Assembly (NCBI RefSeq): GCF_947507565.1
Contig: NC_089188.1
Location: 744,001 to 808,000, forward strand
Direction of reading: 5' to 3'
Source: Oscarella lobularis
Taxonomy: Eukaryota > Porifera > Homoscleromorpha > Homosclerophorida > Oscarellidae
Length of the DNA stretch: 64,000 nt
The notes below the pieces were generated by a model. That model did no database searches, was not told the DNA's origin, and saw only the letters and a program-made list of their open reading frames with translations. Shown here piece after piece: positions 9,340 through 20,280 of this stretch. A program made the translations under genes and the position numbers. How positions within the stretch are numbered: position 1 is the stretch's first letter; every line of letters begins with the position of its first letter.

Positions 9340-11561
9340 TGCGTAAATCAGCGTACAAACATACAGGTTCAGTTCTTAGACTTTGCTCCACTTCTGGATC
9401 AAAATCCCATCTATCTGGCATCCCAACGTGACTTCTACTGGCAAGTAGAGACTCACTCCACATAAATACGGGCTGCTGTATGTGAGTTGGACCACTGACA
9501 GCATAACTCTTCAAAAGAGGAGCCATATCAGAAGAGACTCTAAAAAAAGACATTTGGCTAATGTTGACACAGTAGATGCAATCAAATACCTTGGTATCAG
9601 TGGCAGCAGGATTCCTAAGTCCAAGAGCATCAAAAGAATACTTCCCATCGGAAGGATTTAGATCTGAACGAGCCGCAATTGCATTTTCGCCAGTATAAGG
9701 AGGCGTGCAATTGCAGCGAGACAAAGGATCGTGCTTGTAATTATTATACCTATAGAAAACACGTTGAAGTCCTACTACAGTACTACAGTATTAACAATTC
9801 TCCTTACCTCATCAGGCTATACAAAGAGTTCAAGTCCGTGATAGAGCTTTGATTGCAAGCAAAAATCAGAGCTCGAGGATGTTTGTCATGAGTGAACCAA
9901 TTACCATACTTCTCGACCATAGCAGGCATGCCACTGATGGTAGGAAACGCCCCAAATAGAGACAGCAATCTTTAATCATTAATTACCGTACGTGAGCATA
10001 TCGTTTTACGGTATGTTATAACTGGCCCAATAGCCCTTTTCCTTGAGTACTCCAGTCATGTCGTGATACTCAACGTAGCCACTTTCAAGAAAAAAGCGGT
10101 CTTAATTAACTAAAATTTAAGCTCTTGAGGTTGTCATACGGAATTTGCTCCAGAATCCACAGAGTATTGACTGGCAAGTCTTCGCCTGCTTTAAACAGCT
10201 TATAGTCCACAATCATCCCCTTACAAACACTCATTCAAAAAACAAACCAGAGAAAAAGAGAAACCCACTCACCTGATTATTGTACCTACACAAAAATATC
10301 TACGGTCATTATTTCTAACTCATGGGGTTCACTTACGTTCTACTGTTGTACTGTTCAAAAATTTTAGCTCACGATTCACCGCTAACAGCAAGTCTATTTG
10401 CCACAACGCTTCGAACAAATTCTAGCACAGTCCTAGGCTGCACGTATTTCCGCAATTTGTTATTATCATTTCCATTTGTTGTCTCTTGCGCGACCTACCA
10501 AATCAAAAAAACTAAGAGTATACAGAAAACAGTTACGTCCTCTCCTACCAGACCAGAACTGACGACGTAGAATCATTGCCACTTACAACAGACCCAGGGC
10601 AGGAGGAGAATGCCATTGCAGAAGCCGGCACCACTTCTACACAACGAAATAAATCAATACTACGTGTACCAATTATATAGTCTTCTCACGATCTCCAGCC
10701 ACTGCAGTACGATACGGAAACTCATAACGCTTGTAAATTCGCACCATGTCACTAAGCGGTCCCCACGTGTCGTGTACAGTAAAAGTTCAGATTTATCAGG
10801 GAGCAGTTTGATGATAGCAGAGCAAGAACCTCGACCCAGAACTCTCGACTTGACCTCGTCCGGTGCACCGAGTGCCACCTCCAAATCCTCAAGATCCCCA
10901 CCAAGACTAAAATATCTATAAATATAAAAGACCAAAAATGACGTCAAATTTTCTTCTGCGAGGTCTTCGCGCACATAAAATCCTTATTGATCGCGTTGTC
11001 AGGCTTGTCGGCCGTCGCTTCGGCCCCTTCGTCAAGCCGTCGACCTGCGCATAGACGAGACCGACCTGATGCCAAAAGTTGTTCCCAACGCCGTTTGCGG
11101 CGATCATTTCGTCGACGAAGGCTCGCTGGGCGACGACATAGTCGTTCAGACGGCGACAGTAGGACGACAACGACGACGACGACGGCGTGGGGCAGTACGA
11201 CGCGAGCGTGTTGAGGTACGTTGCGTGGATGAGATCGTAGGTGAGACGCGCTTCGAGAATGCCGGCCGCTTGCGCTTGGATTTCGTCCGCGTAGTCGGCG
11301 TTCGTCTTTAGGTTGAGGTAGGACCAGCTGGGAGAGATCAGTTTGCAATTTTTCGCTGCGGATTTCTTTGTTCGTCTACCCGCTCTTTGCAATGTCGTTC
11401 TTGAACGTTCCCGTCGCCGCAGCGTTGTCGTCGCAGTCGTCTTTGAAGATAAATTGCTTCGTTTCTGTGACGTAGTTGACAGATCCTTTTTTGTGGACCG
11501 ATGGCAACGATGTAGCAGCTAGGTGGACGAGAGCAAAGCAGACGAGAAGGGACAAAGCCAT
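9340..11561 (-). CDS. Phospholipase B-like protein (PLBD family), frame breaks
   Basis: PLBD proteins are lysosomal N-terminal-nucleophile hydrolases related to Dictyostelium phospholipase B. The start at 11561 opens a signal peptide ([18 protein letters not shown]). Exons then give [20 protein letters not shown] (an early strand), [49 protein letters not shown] (whose Cys matches the autoproteolytic nucleophile motif), [75 protein letters not shown] and a C-terminus [11 protein letters not shown]. At least two frame changes are needed, one after AQVDGL and one between SELLL and HDTW. No stop follows the C-terminus: the frame stays open into the signal peptide of TMED2. A CCAAT box lies about 100 bp upstream of the ATG. 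Confidence 0.8.
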
Positions 11562-11659
11562 CCTCACTTTTGTAACGCGCTATAACACTCGAGACGTCAT
11601 CTCGCGATGGATACCGCTTCTGTCAGATTTGTACTGAACGGCTTTCGCGATGCATTCCT

Positions 11660-11668
11660 ATTGGTCAG
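11660..11668 (-). promoter_or_regulatory. CCAAT box upstream of PLBD
   Basis: CTGACCAAT on the minus strand (ATTGGTCAG on plus) about 100 bp before the PLBD start, a common NF-Y site position. Confidence 0.4.
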
Positions 11669-12300
11669 ATTCGAGTTGAATTAGGACTTCCCTAACGTTG
11701 TATGAACTTAGGACGGGACGACGCTGCAGAAAATCGACGCGAGCGTCGACGCACTTCGCTCGTCCAGCGACTGCTCTGCCGACGAACTGAGCGCGACCGT
11801 GAATATTTTCTTCAACGAAGAAGGCGATGGGACGCACGAGAACGTGCGTAGGCTCTTCGTAGCAGTTTGTAGTCGCGAAAAAATAAGAAAATCTTAGGAA
11901 ATGAGCCGGTCTATTCATCGGCTTGCGGATGCACTTGTAAACGAAGGTCTAATATAAAAAAAGAGAAGAGACGAAGATAAAAGAGTATTCTTTTAGATTT
12001 TTTATTTGATGATAGGTTGGATTCATGCCGTGTATGCTCCCATGGTTAGTCTCGTGTTTGGGGGCAATTTTCTGCATAGTTTTAATATTGAAGGGCAAGG
12101 ACGAATCCGGATAGCAGCTGAGCCGACGGGCGTAAACGGGACAACACACCGGCGTCACGGTCTCGTGACTGAATTGACTGGAGCGACTTCCGCACTCGAC
12201 TGCGGCGACGAGGCGGCGCCCGACTGCGGCGACAAGGCGGCGCTCGACTGCGGCGACTCGAAACTGTCGCCGTCCGACGATCGGTCGACGCTTCGTTTCG
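11669..12300. other. Stretch with only unassigned short frames
   Basis: The plus strand at about 11710-11897 reads acidic helical sequence (TTLQKIDASVDALRSSSD..., then NEEGDGTHENVRRLFVAV) that could be a single exon, family unknown. At 12190-12265 there is a GC-rich block with three near-copies of a 27-bp unit (CTCGACTGCGGCGAC...). Nothing else is supported. Confidence 0.35.
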
Positions 12301-12399
12301 GTGTCGTCGTCGTCGTCGTCGACGTCTGCTCTTGAAATTGTCCACCAGGCTACGTCAGTCGAAATTCGCCAATGCAACCCGTCGACTCGTCTATATTTC

Positions 12400-12975
12400 T
12401 TACCTGTTTACGAATCGATTCGCTGGTCCGATGTTCAGTTAGGATCTTCTCCACGAAGTACCCTGTATAATAGGAGAGTTGGCGCGTCTGTCAAAGATAG
12501 AGGCCCCGCCTTTCTACGCTCTTTCTCACGAAGGACGGTCTAAAAGAAAGGAAACATGCGTACGTTCTACCTTCTCTTGCACGCGACTGGCGTCCTCTTG
12601 GCATTTGAACGTAAATGAAACCGTACCTAGGTTCCCCCCAAAAAGTCGATGTTTCGATCGCGTGGCTCGTTTTTGCTTTTTTTTGTCGGAATTCTTACCC
12701 TTTCGATACTCCTTTTCGATCGGCGATGATCTTCGAGTCGCGCACAGCGCCAAAACTCTGGAAGAGCATCTTCAGTTCGACAATATTCGATTCGGGATCT
12801 CGCATCCCTTTTTCTCGTCGATTCCTTCGCTCGCAGTCGTCTGCGCAACAACGAAATTGCCAATATAAGGGAAGACGAAGCCGTAGTCCAGTCCCAAAAA
12901 TCCCCGCGAATGGATAACGAAGGGCTTACCATTGTTCACCTTTTCGACTCGGGGAGATGGAGTGAAATCAGTGAA
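12400..12975 (-). pseudogene. BOLL: Boule/DAZ-type RRM gene, damaged
   Basis: The DAZ-family RRM is recognisable by its three signatures in order: IPNRI (start of RNP2, about 12795), FGAVRDSKIIADRKGVSKG (about 12750-12700, ending at a clean donor), then after an intron YGF followed by TFKCQEDASRVQEK (about 12635-12580), and LNIGPA followed by a VNR/RKQ-like end (about 12440-12400). Boule binds 3'UTRs of meiotic mRNAs in germ cells. The copy cannot make this domain as read. The FVGG segment after IPNRI is missing with a frame change, YGF and TFK are one base out of phase, and five extra bases split GPA from IRKQ. The preceding intron (about 12930-12841) is intact. Some other RRM family is possible, but VSKGYGF plus LNIGPA is characteristic. 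Confidence 0.7.
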
Positions 12976-12990
12976 TGGGCGTAAGACGCC

Positions 12991-13030
12991 GATTGGCTGT
13001 TCGACGCCCGGACTGATGCGCGACCAATCA
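12991..13030. promoter_or_regulatory. Pair of CCAAT boxes in opposite orientation
   Basis: GATTGGCTG at 12991-12999 and CCAATCAG at 13024-13031, about 33 bp apart, upstream of the Boule-like locus on minus and of the unassigned plus-strand exons. This suggests an NF-Y promoter, possibly shared. Confidence 0.4.
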
Positions 13031-13619
13031 GAGGAGACCGCGCTAAGTGGCTAAATCATCATAACGTTTTGATCTAATTTGTGCTCATTTGCACGCCCAA
13101 CAGTCCTCAACCGAACTAGTTCGTCTGTGCTGCCGAAATCATCGATAAAGCGGCTCGTTTTAGCAAGACGAGGTAATGCGTCCTTTAGGCTGTGACTATG
13201 CCCGAGGAATTCAAAGCTTGTCGTCTAATCGCCTTCAAACTGATGTGTAATATGTTCGTTCGACGGCACGATCATCCCCCGTCGTTTCAAGTGTTCAATC
13301 ACTTTTACCGTCTCATGCACGTCGGTCTTACGACAATTGACAAGGCGAGAAAAACGAACGGCGAAGCAAAATATCCTTTCATTTTTCGCGTAGGACTTTT
13401 TGGCCGCTATTTTGTCGCAGAGTCGACGAATATTTTCCCTTCCGCTTCCCGGCGTTTCCATTCTTATTCCCGACTACATAAAGGCGGCCGATCGAGTCTT
13501 GAGTTCGACGGAACCGCTCAGCGAAGTAGGGATACGGCACATCGTCTGAGGGTCTATTCTTTTCTCTAGTCGACTCGCGTCTCGGCTCTTTGCTCTTTTT
13601 TCGTCGTCTCTATTGCGGG

Positions 13620-14400
13620 ATGACCATCAAAGGGTCGCGAACGGAAGACGGCCAGCCAATGACGTACGATCGCGTCGAGGTGCGTGAAGATGATAGAATA
13701 GGAAGACCCAACAAAACCGGTCGTGAAAATATAGGAGAAAATTCTAGCGATACTAACGAGGACGGCGAAAACGGAAGATTCAGTAAACGGAAGGTCGGTC
13801 TGAGATGGATTTTTCTTATGTTTATATGATGTTTTGCCTGTAGGAGCTTAGCGTTGTGCCAGCTGGGCGTTTACTTGCACTCGGTGCTCGCTCACTCCTT
13901 GTCGCAGTCTCTCGACGAAGGCATCGTCATATTATTTCAGAGGGTGAAGGTTCGGTGATCCGTTTCCTATTCCTCCCCTTTTCGATTCAGAATTCCTCTA
14001 GTTGCCCGAGACAATTGTAGCCATGGTGGCAGTCGACATGATACACCTTCTATCGAAGTCGTTAGACGCAATGATGAAATACCATCCCCACTTACTCATA
14101 GTCGAGGCGAGATCTACATCATCTTGAATTTTGTTTCAAAGACGTTTCCTGGCTCTGCAGACACTAGCATACAGCATCGCATCTCTCTTAGACAAGAGTT
14201 CGACTGACGGTGGACAACGAGTACGTTTTCTCGAGTGCTAAAAGCTGTTTTCTCTCTGACACTATCTCTTCGTGCTCAGGTTTTAATCAGGCTATTGACT
14301 TGCCTACTCGAGTGGGTCATGCTTTTACCGAAGTACCTGGCGCGCGAGCTCAGTCTAGCTCAACCCAAAAAGTCCTTGTGGTCTATTGTTATCGAGGTTA
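13620..14400 (+). pseudogene. Helical-repeat protein piece, RalGAP-alpha-like
   Basis: A run of short exons with clean GT-AG introns encodes amphipathic helices: ALCQLGVYLHSVLAHSLSQS and then LDEGIVILFQR (about 13850-13945), LPETIVAMVAVDMIHLLSKS (about 14000-14120), TLAYSIASLLDKSSTDGGQR (about 14160-14219) and VLIRLLTCLLEWVMLLPKYL to KKSLWSIVIE (about 14280-14395). The LLxCLLEWVMxLP block resembles the alpha-solenoid of the RalGAP alpha subunit, the GTPase activator of Ral. The upstream charged exon (about 13620-13795) may belong to it. The rest of the protein, including the GAP domain, is absent because the satellite array begins at 14461. The family assignment is a resemblance from memory, not a search. 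Confidence 0.45.
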
Positions 14401-14460
14401 GAAGTATCTCTCTCTGCGAGGTCTTTTTATTATTGACGTTATTAATCAACGAAAGTCTGC

Positions 14461-16815
14461 GGTCATCCTTAGCATGATTAAAAAGGAAGCGAAGGATGAG
14501 TGCATGATACTAAAGAAGCGAAGAATGAGTGCCGTCATCTTTCGCATAATTAGTAAAGAAGCGAATGCTGAGTGCCGTCATCCTTCGCATGATTACAAAA
14601 GAAACGAAGGATGAGTGCCATGATTCTTCGCATGATTAAAAAACAAGCGTAGGATGAGTCCCGCCATCCTTCGCATGCTTACAAAAGAAGCGAAGAAAGA
14701 GTGCCGTCATCCTTCGCATGATTACTAAAGAAGCGAAGGAAAAGCGCGTCATCCTTCGCATGAGTACAAAAAGCAAAGAATGACTGCCGTCATCCTTCGC
14801 ATGATTAAAAAAGAAGCGAAGAATGAGTGCCGTCATCATTCGCATAATTAGTAAAAAGCGAAGGATGAGTGCCGTCACTCTTCGCATGAAGACAAAGGAT
14901 GATTGCCGTAATCATTTGCATCATTAGAGTAAAAAGCGAAGGATGAGTGCCGTCATCCTTCGCATTATTGCAAAAGAAGCGAAGGAAGAGTGCCGTCACT
15001 CTTCGCATGATTACAAAGAACACAAAGGATGATTGCCGTTATCCTTCGCATGATCACAAAAGAAACGAAGGATGAGTGCCATCATCCTTTGCTTGATTAC
15101 AAAAGAAACGAAGGATGAGTGCCGTCATTCTTCGCATATTTACAAAAAAAGCGAAGGATGAGTGCCGCCATTCTTCGCATGATTACAAAAGAAGCGAAGG
15201 ATGGGTGCCGTCATCCTTCGCATTATTAAAAAAGAAGCGAAGGATGAGTGCCGTCATCATTCGGATTATTACTAAAGAAGCGAAGAATGAGTGCCGTCAT
15301 CCTTCGCATAATTAGTAAAGAAGCGAATGTTGAGTGCCGTCATCCTTCGCATTATTACAAAAGAAGCGAAGGATGAGTGCCGTCATCCTTCGCATGATTA
15401 CAAAAGAAACGAAGGATGAGAGCCATGATTCTTCGCATAATTAAAAAACAAGCGTAGGATGAGTCCCGTCATCCTTCGCATGGTTACAAAAGAAGAAAGA
15501 GTGTCGTCATCCTTCGCATGATTACTAAAGAAGCGAAGGAAAAGTGCGTCATCCTTCGCATAAGTACAAAAAGCGAAGAATGAGTGCCGTCATCCTTCGC
15601 ATAATTAAAAAAGAAGCGAAGAATGAGTGCCGTCATCATTCGCATAATTAGTAAAAAAGCGAATGTTGATAGCCGTCATCCTTCGCATTATTACAAAAGA
15701 AGCGAAGGATTAGTGCCGTCACCCTTCGCATGATTACTAAAGAAGCGAAGGATGAGTGCCGTCATCCTTCGCTTGATTACAAAGGAAACAAAGGATGAGT
15801 GCCGTCACTCTTCGCATGATTACAAAGAAGACAAAGGATAAGTGCCGTCATCCTTCGAATGATTAGAAAGAAGCGAAGGATGAGTGCGGTCATCCTTAGC
15901 ATGACTACAAAGGAAGCGAAGGATGAGTGCATGATACTAAAGAAGCGACGAATGAGTGCCGTCATCCTTCGTGTGATTAAGAAAGAAGCGAAGGATGATT
16001 GCCGTCATCCTTCGCATGATTACAAAAGAAACGAAGGATGAGTGCCATGATTCTTCGCATGATTGAAAAACAAGCGTAGGATGAGTGCCGTCATCCTTCG
16101 CATGATTAAAAAAGAAGCGAAGAATGAGTGCCGTCATCATTCGCATAATTAGTAAAAAAGCGAAGGATGAGTGCCGTCATCCTTCGCGTTATTACAAAAG
16201 AAGCGAAGGAAGAGTGCCGTCATCCTTCGCATGATTACAAAAGAAACAAAGGATGATTGCCGTCACTCTTCGCATGATTACAAAAGAAACAAAGGATGAT
16301 TGCCGTCACTCTTCGCATAATTACAAAGAAGACAAAGGATGAGTGCCGTCATCCTTCGAATGATTAGAAAGAAGCGAAGGACGAGTGCCGTCATTCTTCG
16401 CATATTTACAAAAAAAGCGAAGGATGAGTGCCGCCATTCTTCGCATGATTACAAAAGAAGCGAAGAATGGGTGCCGTTATCCTTCGCATTATTACAAAAG
16501 AAGCGACGAATGAGTGCGTCATCCTTCGTATGATTAAAAAAGAAACGAAAGATAGTGCCTTCATCCTTCGCATGATTACAAAAGAAGCGAAGGATGAGTG
16601 CCGTCATCCTTCGCATGAGTACAAAAAAGCGAAGAATGAGTGCCGTCATCATTCGCATAATTAGTAAAAAAGTGAAGGATGAGTGCCGTCATCCTTCGCA
16701 TTATTACAAAAGAAGCGAAGGAAGAGTGCCGTCACTCTTCGCATGATTACAAAGAAGAAAAAGGATGATTGCCGTCATCCTTCGCATGATCACAAAAGAA
16801 ACGAAGGATGAGTGC
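14461..16815. repeat. Hairpin satellite array, left part (about 54 units of 43 bp)
   Basis: A tandem array whose typical unit is GCGAAGGATGA-GTGCCG-TCATCCTTCGC followed by a 15-bp spacer like ATGATTACAAAAGAA. The first part is a perfect inverted repeat: 11-bp arms around a 6-base loop. Units vary by point changes (ATTCTTCGC, CTTCGCATAATTAG) and length from about 37 to 46 bp. The open frames through it are by-products of the repeat and are not called as genes. The same unit resumes at 27012, so the two arrays were one before the transposon landed. Confidence 0.95.
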
Positions 16816-16845
16816 TGTGTTGCCTGCAAAATGTTTCTTGTCGTA
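16816..16845 (+). repeat. Left terminal inverted repeat of the Ginger-like element
   Basis: TGTGTTGCCTGCAAAATGTT then TCTTG; it pairs with the right end after about six variable bases. A further copy of the core, GCCTGCAAACTGTTTTCG, lies at 16943-16960. Confidence 0.75.
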
Positions 16846-16964
16846 ATTGATGCTTAATATCAAAAAGTCGTGCGCATGCATATGGTATCAATGCCAGAAA
16901 TACGTATGCGTAAGTAAGTACGCAAGAGAACGCATTCACAACTGCCTGCAAACTGTTTTCGTCT

Positions 16965-17342
16965 GCGTGCGCCATCGGTCCGACTCACCCACTCTCTGTT
17001 TGTCGCTCCCTTTGCCAGGAAGACATCGCGCAGCGGCCGACGAGCGAAGAGAAGCCTTCGGCGACGCTCCTCTTCGCTTTAGGTGAGTTCTCAAAGGCAT
17101 TGGCCAAGTCGAAGGGAGGTGGGCTGCGCGGGAGTCAGCCGTTCCTCTCTTCACTGGCACACGAACCGCCTCGGCTCGCGCCGGAAGGCTCTTTCAGACT
17201 GCCGTGCTTCGTTAAAAGACGCATCGGCTTCGGGAGCCTAACCGGAAGTGCGAAGTCGAGCGATGGTGTCCTTCTCGTCATGTTTTCCAACTTCTTAGGC
17301 TCCTCTGATGCTTCAAGAAAGAAGGAAAAAGACAACGAGTAG
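16965..17342 (+). CDS. Unrecognised exon inside the transposon
   Basis: An acceptor-like TTTGCCAG at 17013-17020 leads into an open frame to the stop at 17342: EDIAQRPTSEEKPSATLLFA, then KSKGGGLRGSQPFLSSL, RLPCFVKRRIGFGSLTG and a lysine-rich end. About 107 residues, basic, with no family recognised. It could be the first exons of the transposase, a captured host exon, or non-coding. Confidence 0.25.
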   Translation, partial: ACAIGPTHPLSVCRSLCQEDIAQRPTSEEKPSATLLFALGEFSKALAKSKGGGLRGSQPFLSSLAHEPPRLAPEGSFRLPCFVKRRIGFGSLTGSAKSSDGVLLVMFSNFLGSSDASRKKEKDNE

Positions 17343-17745
17343 CCGGAAGACGGCTACGAAGGAAACCAGTAAGTTGTGGAGACGTTTTTCGAGTTATAGT
17401 CTTGAATCCTTTCTCTTTTATTTTTTGCATGTTGTCTAGATCATGATGAAGACTTTTGAACGATTTTTGAATTTTTTCTTTTTTTGTATTTTTATAATTA
17501 CTTTTCAAAATAAAGTTTCTGAACTTTAATTTCTTGTCTGAAAAAACGCAATAACATCTCCGGACCTCACTGCAAAAAAGATTATTGTGAAATTTGCTAT
17601 TTCTTTCGAAATATTCACAAATATATGTAAAAATTAGTGGTTATTGATTTCTGTAACGGCAATTTCAAATCAATTGAAACTTGGAACAAATAGGGAACAT
17701 AATATTTGAATTTTTTGAGTCTAAGCTTGTTGTCTGAAAGTATGA

Positions 17746-18141
17746 TTACAAAGAGATATTCATTTTAAAAATTGCATCCGGGACCATCAGTTTTTTAATC
17801 GTGAATAACTCGTCAACAAATTGTCGGATTTCAAAACTTTTAGCATAGATCGCTTTCTCTACTAATTCTGCATAAGGCAGTGTAAAATCAGTAAATTTGA
17901 GCAAAATTGCCAGGATCCGCCACCAACCGCGCAACGCGCGTTGAGTTATATGAATGTAGCTAAAGCCTCTAAGAACTTCGCCAGGCTGCAAGTCGTTTTG
18001 CGAACCAGCAGTCGCAGCCGCTGCTGACCAGCACGGCTCAATGCTCGTGTAAGCAACTAGGTAAACTGTGAAATTGCAATTGAATCCGTTCTTTCTCGGC
18101 CGAGAAATCGACACTTTTCGAATAGGGGCAAAAAAGCCCAC
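17746..18141 (-). CDS. Unrecognised 131-residue ORF inside the transposon
   Basis: An open frame on the strand opposite the transposase. It has a hydrophobic stretch (GWWRILAILLKFTDFTL) and otherwise mixed composition. No motif is recognised. The flanking sequence (17400-17740 and 18150-18600) is AT-rich with no other signal, so this may be chance. Confidence 0.2.
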   Translation of the reverse strand: MGFFAPIRKVSISRPRKNGFNCNFTVYLVAYTSIEPCWSAAAATAGSQNDLQPGEVLRGFSYIHITQRALRGWWRILAILLKFTDFTLPYAELVEKAIYAKSFEIRQFVDELFTIKKLMVPDAIFKMNISL

Positions 18142-18522
18142 GGATTTTGCTCCAAATTATACAGTTTAGAGACACGGTAGTGCTAAGTCTTTTTTCGCTT
18201 TAATATTGTCAGACTTCCTTTTTCGAAAGTCGCAATTAGGGCTCAAAGTTACATTGAAAGCTCTAACGCGCGCTACAGAAAACTTTTTCTCGACCGTTTT
18301 TCAATGAAAAACCGACGTTCTGACTAGTAACTAAGTCTCGAATGCATTTTCGTGGTCATTTTGAAGACATCGGTGACGGTCAAATTCACACCCGTTGTAA
18401 AGTAGCGTCGTTCGCGAAATCCTGCGTCTTTTGTAATCAGCAGCACAGACGCTGCTTTGAAGGTGCTCATGTGTTGTTTGCGCTTACGTAATCTGCGATA
18501 TGTTCTACGGAATGCTGAATCG

Positions 18523-18558
18523 TAACCCATAACCCTACCCTCTAACCTAACCCTACCA
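18523..18558. repeat. Degenerate telomere-like CCCTAA stretch
   Basis: AACCCATAACCCTACCCTCTAACCTAACCCTACC contains CCCTA and CCTAA steps but no exact hexamer run. Probably chance or an old insertion scar. Confidence 0.4.
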
Positions 18559-18599
18559 TGTGTGTACGCACATGCGTTGTTCGAGGGGATCAACGAGCG

Positions 18600-20260
18600 A
18601 AAATCTGATGCAGAGAACGTCTTTCCGCCACTTCCAATCGCGCAAACGAATGGCTAAGGTTGAAGGCGAGCTGTGAATTGGCAAGAATTGTCGGAAAGGC
18701 GGCACCTTCGAGTACAAGCTCGTCATTTTGCCGAATTTCTAGTAAAAGACGAATCGAATTGGGACGAAAAGCGTTCAGAAACGACGAGGAGGCCAATCTT
18801 TGCAGTATTCGAACTGGAGCTAGTCCAGAAGGGAAGCAACAAATTCAGACAAACGACCCTTTCCACGAATAGTGTTCTCCTAACGCTTTTTAGGCTGTTC
18901 CAAGCGTACCGTCTTGAGCAAAAAATTGCAATAAAGCGAAGGACTGATAGATTGAAGACGACCTTGACGGTAAAAGGATTTGTTATTTGATTTAATTATG
19001 TGCTTGCTGGCTTGTTTTCAGCAATTGCTTGCTTGCTTGCTTGGTACACAACAAGACTCACTCTCCATTACGTGGACGACGTCAATTGCAAGCTCAATCT
19101 GGAAATGGGACAAAGCAAGAAAAGCCGAAAATTCGAAATACTCTTTTTGAATTCGACGTGAAATATGATGGCAAGGTGAAGACGCGTTCTATTACAACAT
19201 TGCGTATGTTTATTTGATTGTGATGGGTTTAGGATGTGGAAGAAGTTTGCATGATATTCAAAGAACGGTTTTATATCAGATAAGTATTTAGGTAATGGTT
19301 TGCGCTTAAATGGCTTTGGTTCGTTTGTTGTTGCAGGAGGAAGACTCAGCGGTGCGGTAACGTGTGTGCATAGGGTGAAGGATTTTGACTCGGTAGTTGT
19401 CTAAAGATGGTTTTCTAATGCATCAACATCTTTCAAGATTTTATTGGGGGCGCGACAACTGGAAGGAAGGGTGGTTGCTTATAAATTCTACTATTTCTGG
19501 TTAAAAATTGCAGAAGAATTTAGTAAGCGTGACAAACGGTGATGAAACACGCTGCCGTGATAAATTACATTGATGGCACTGTTGTGGAAGCAATGCACTA
19601 TCTTATCCCATCATGCTTACGACGCTAGCTTTACGCTCAGGTAAGAGGAAAAGCATCATATGGGAAGATGACACGAGGCTGAGACCCGCCTCCTAGCGCG
19701 TGACAAACGTCTAAATGGCTTCCGCTATCCGTTAACTTACATGTCTGCAATGGTGCATAAAGTTACTCAACTGATGACGCGTCTGCAACGTTACATGTGA
19801 GATAAGTTTGCGACTGTTGATTTTCTTCAGGCAGTACGTCGTGGGAGTACCCGTACGTGGGCGTTTTCACGGCGAATTCAACCGCTTCCAAAAAGAATAT
19901 TCCTGCAGTCGTCGAGGTAAAATAGACGTATGCAAGCATGTTACTCGGGCTGAAGATGTCGAAAAACCCGTGATCGTGCTCCGGAAGATATAATTTACAT
20001 GGTCTTCACTAGATGTCCATTTCTGAACAGCGATCACGATCTCCAGCAAGCGAAGGCCAATCCTCTACTGCATTTATTCCGCCGGATGGTTCGCGTTCGC
20101 CTTGGTAAGTATCTGCTCCGAGTGATGTGAGAGACATGAATCTGGTGATGTGGTATATACGTCATTTTTATTAGGGATAAAATTGCAGCGAATTACTCAA
20201 TGTCTGACCTGCAAGAAACCGCCGTCAGCACAATTTTAGTAAATATTTTACCAATTTTTA
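18600..20260. other. Transposon interior with short unassigned exons
   Basis: Open stretches at 18673-18990 and 19800-20100 (SPASEGQSSTAFIPPDGSRS) may be upstream exons of the transposase, but no domain is recognised. A C-x2-C pair (QCLTCKK) lies near 20185-20205. The rest looks intronic. Confidence 0.3.
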
Positions 20261-20280
20261 ATTTTTGTGTATGAATTTTA

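Noticed and set aside
1-14400. Poor sequence quality as the only cause of frame breaks
   Set aside because: KLF, importin alpha and long element frames are clean, and losses include whole exons and a Cys-to-Trp change. It cannot be excluded for single-base shifts such as those in PLBD and TMED2.
14461-16815. CRISPR array
   Set aside because: The repeats are spaced regularly, but the spacers are the same short sequence in every unit, the genome is eukaryotic, and no cas gene is near. It is a satellite.
14461-16815. Open frames of 60-70 residues through the satellite (MSAVILR..., MTALILRFF...)
   Set aside because: They arise from the repeat unit in many frames on both strands and have no independent support.
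18523-18558. Interstitial telomere
   Set aside because: No exact repeat of a telomere hexamer; only a short CCCTA/CCTAA-rich stretch.
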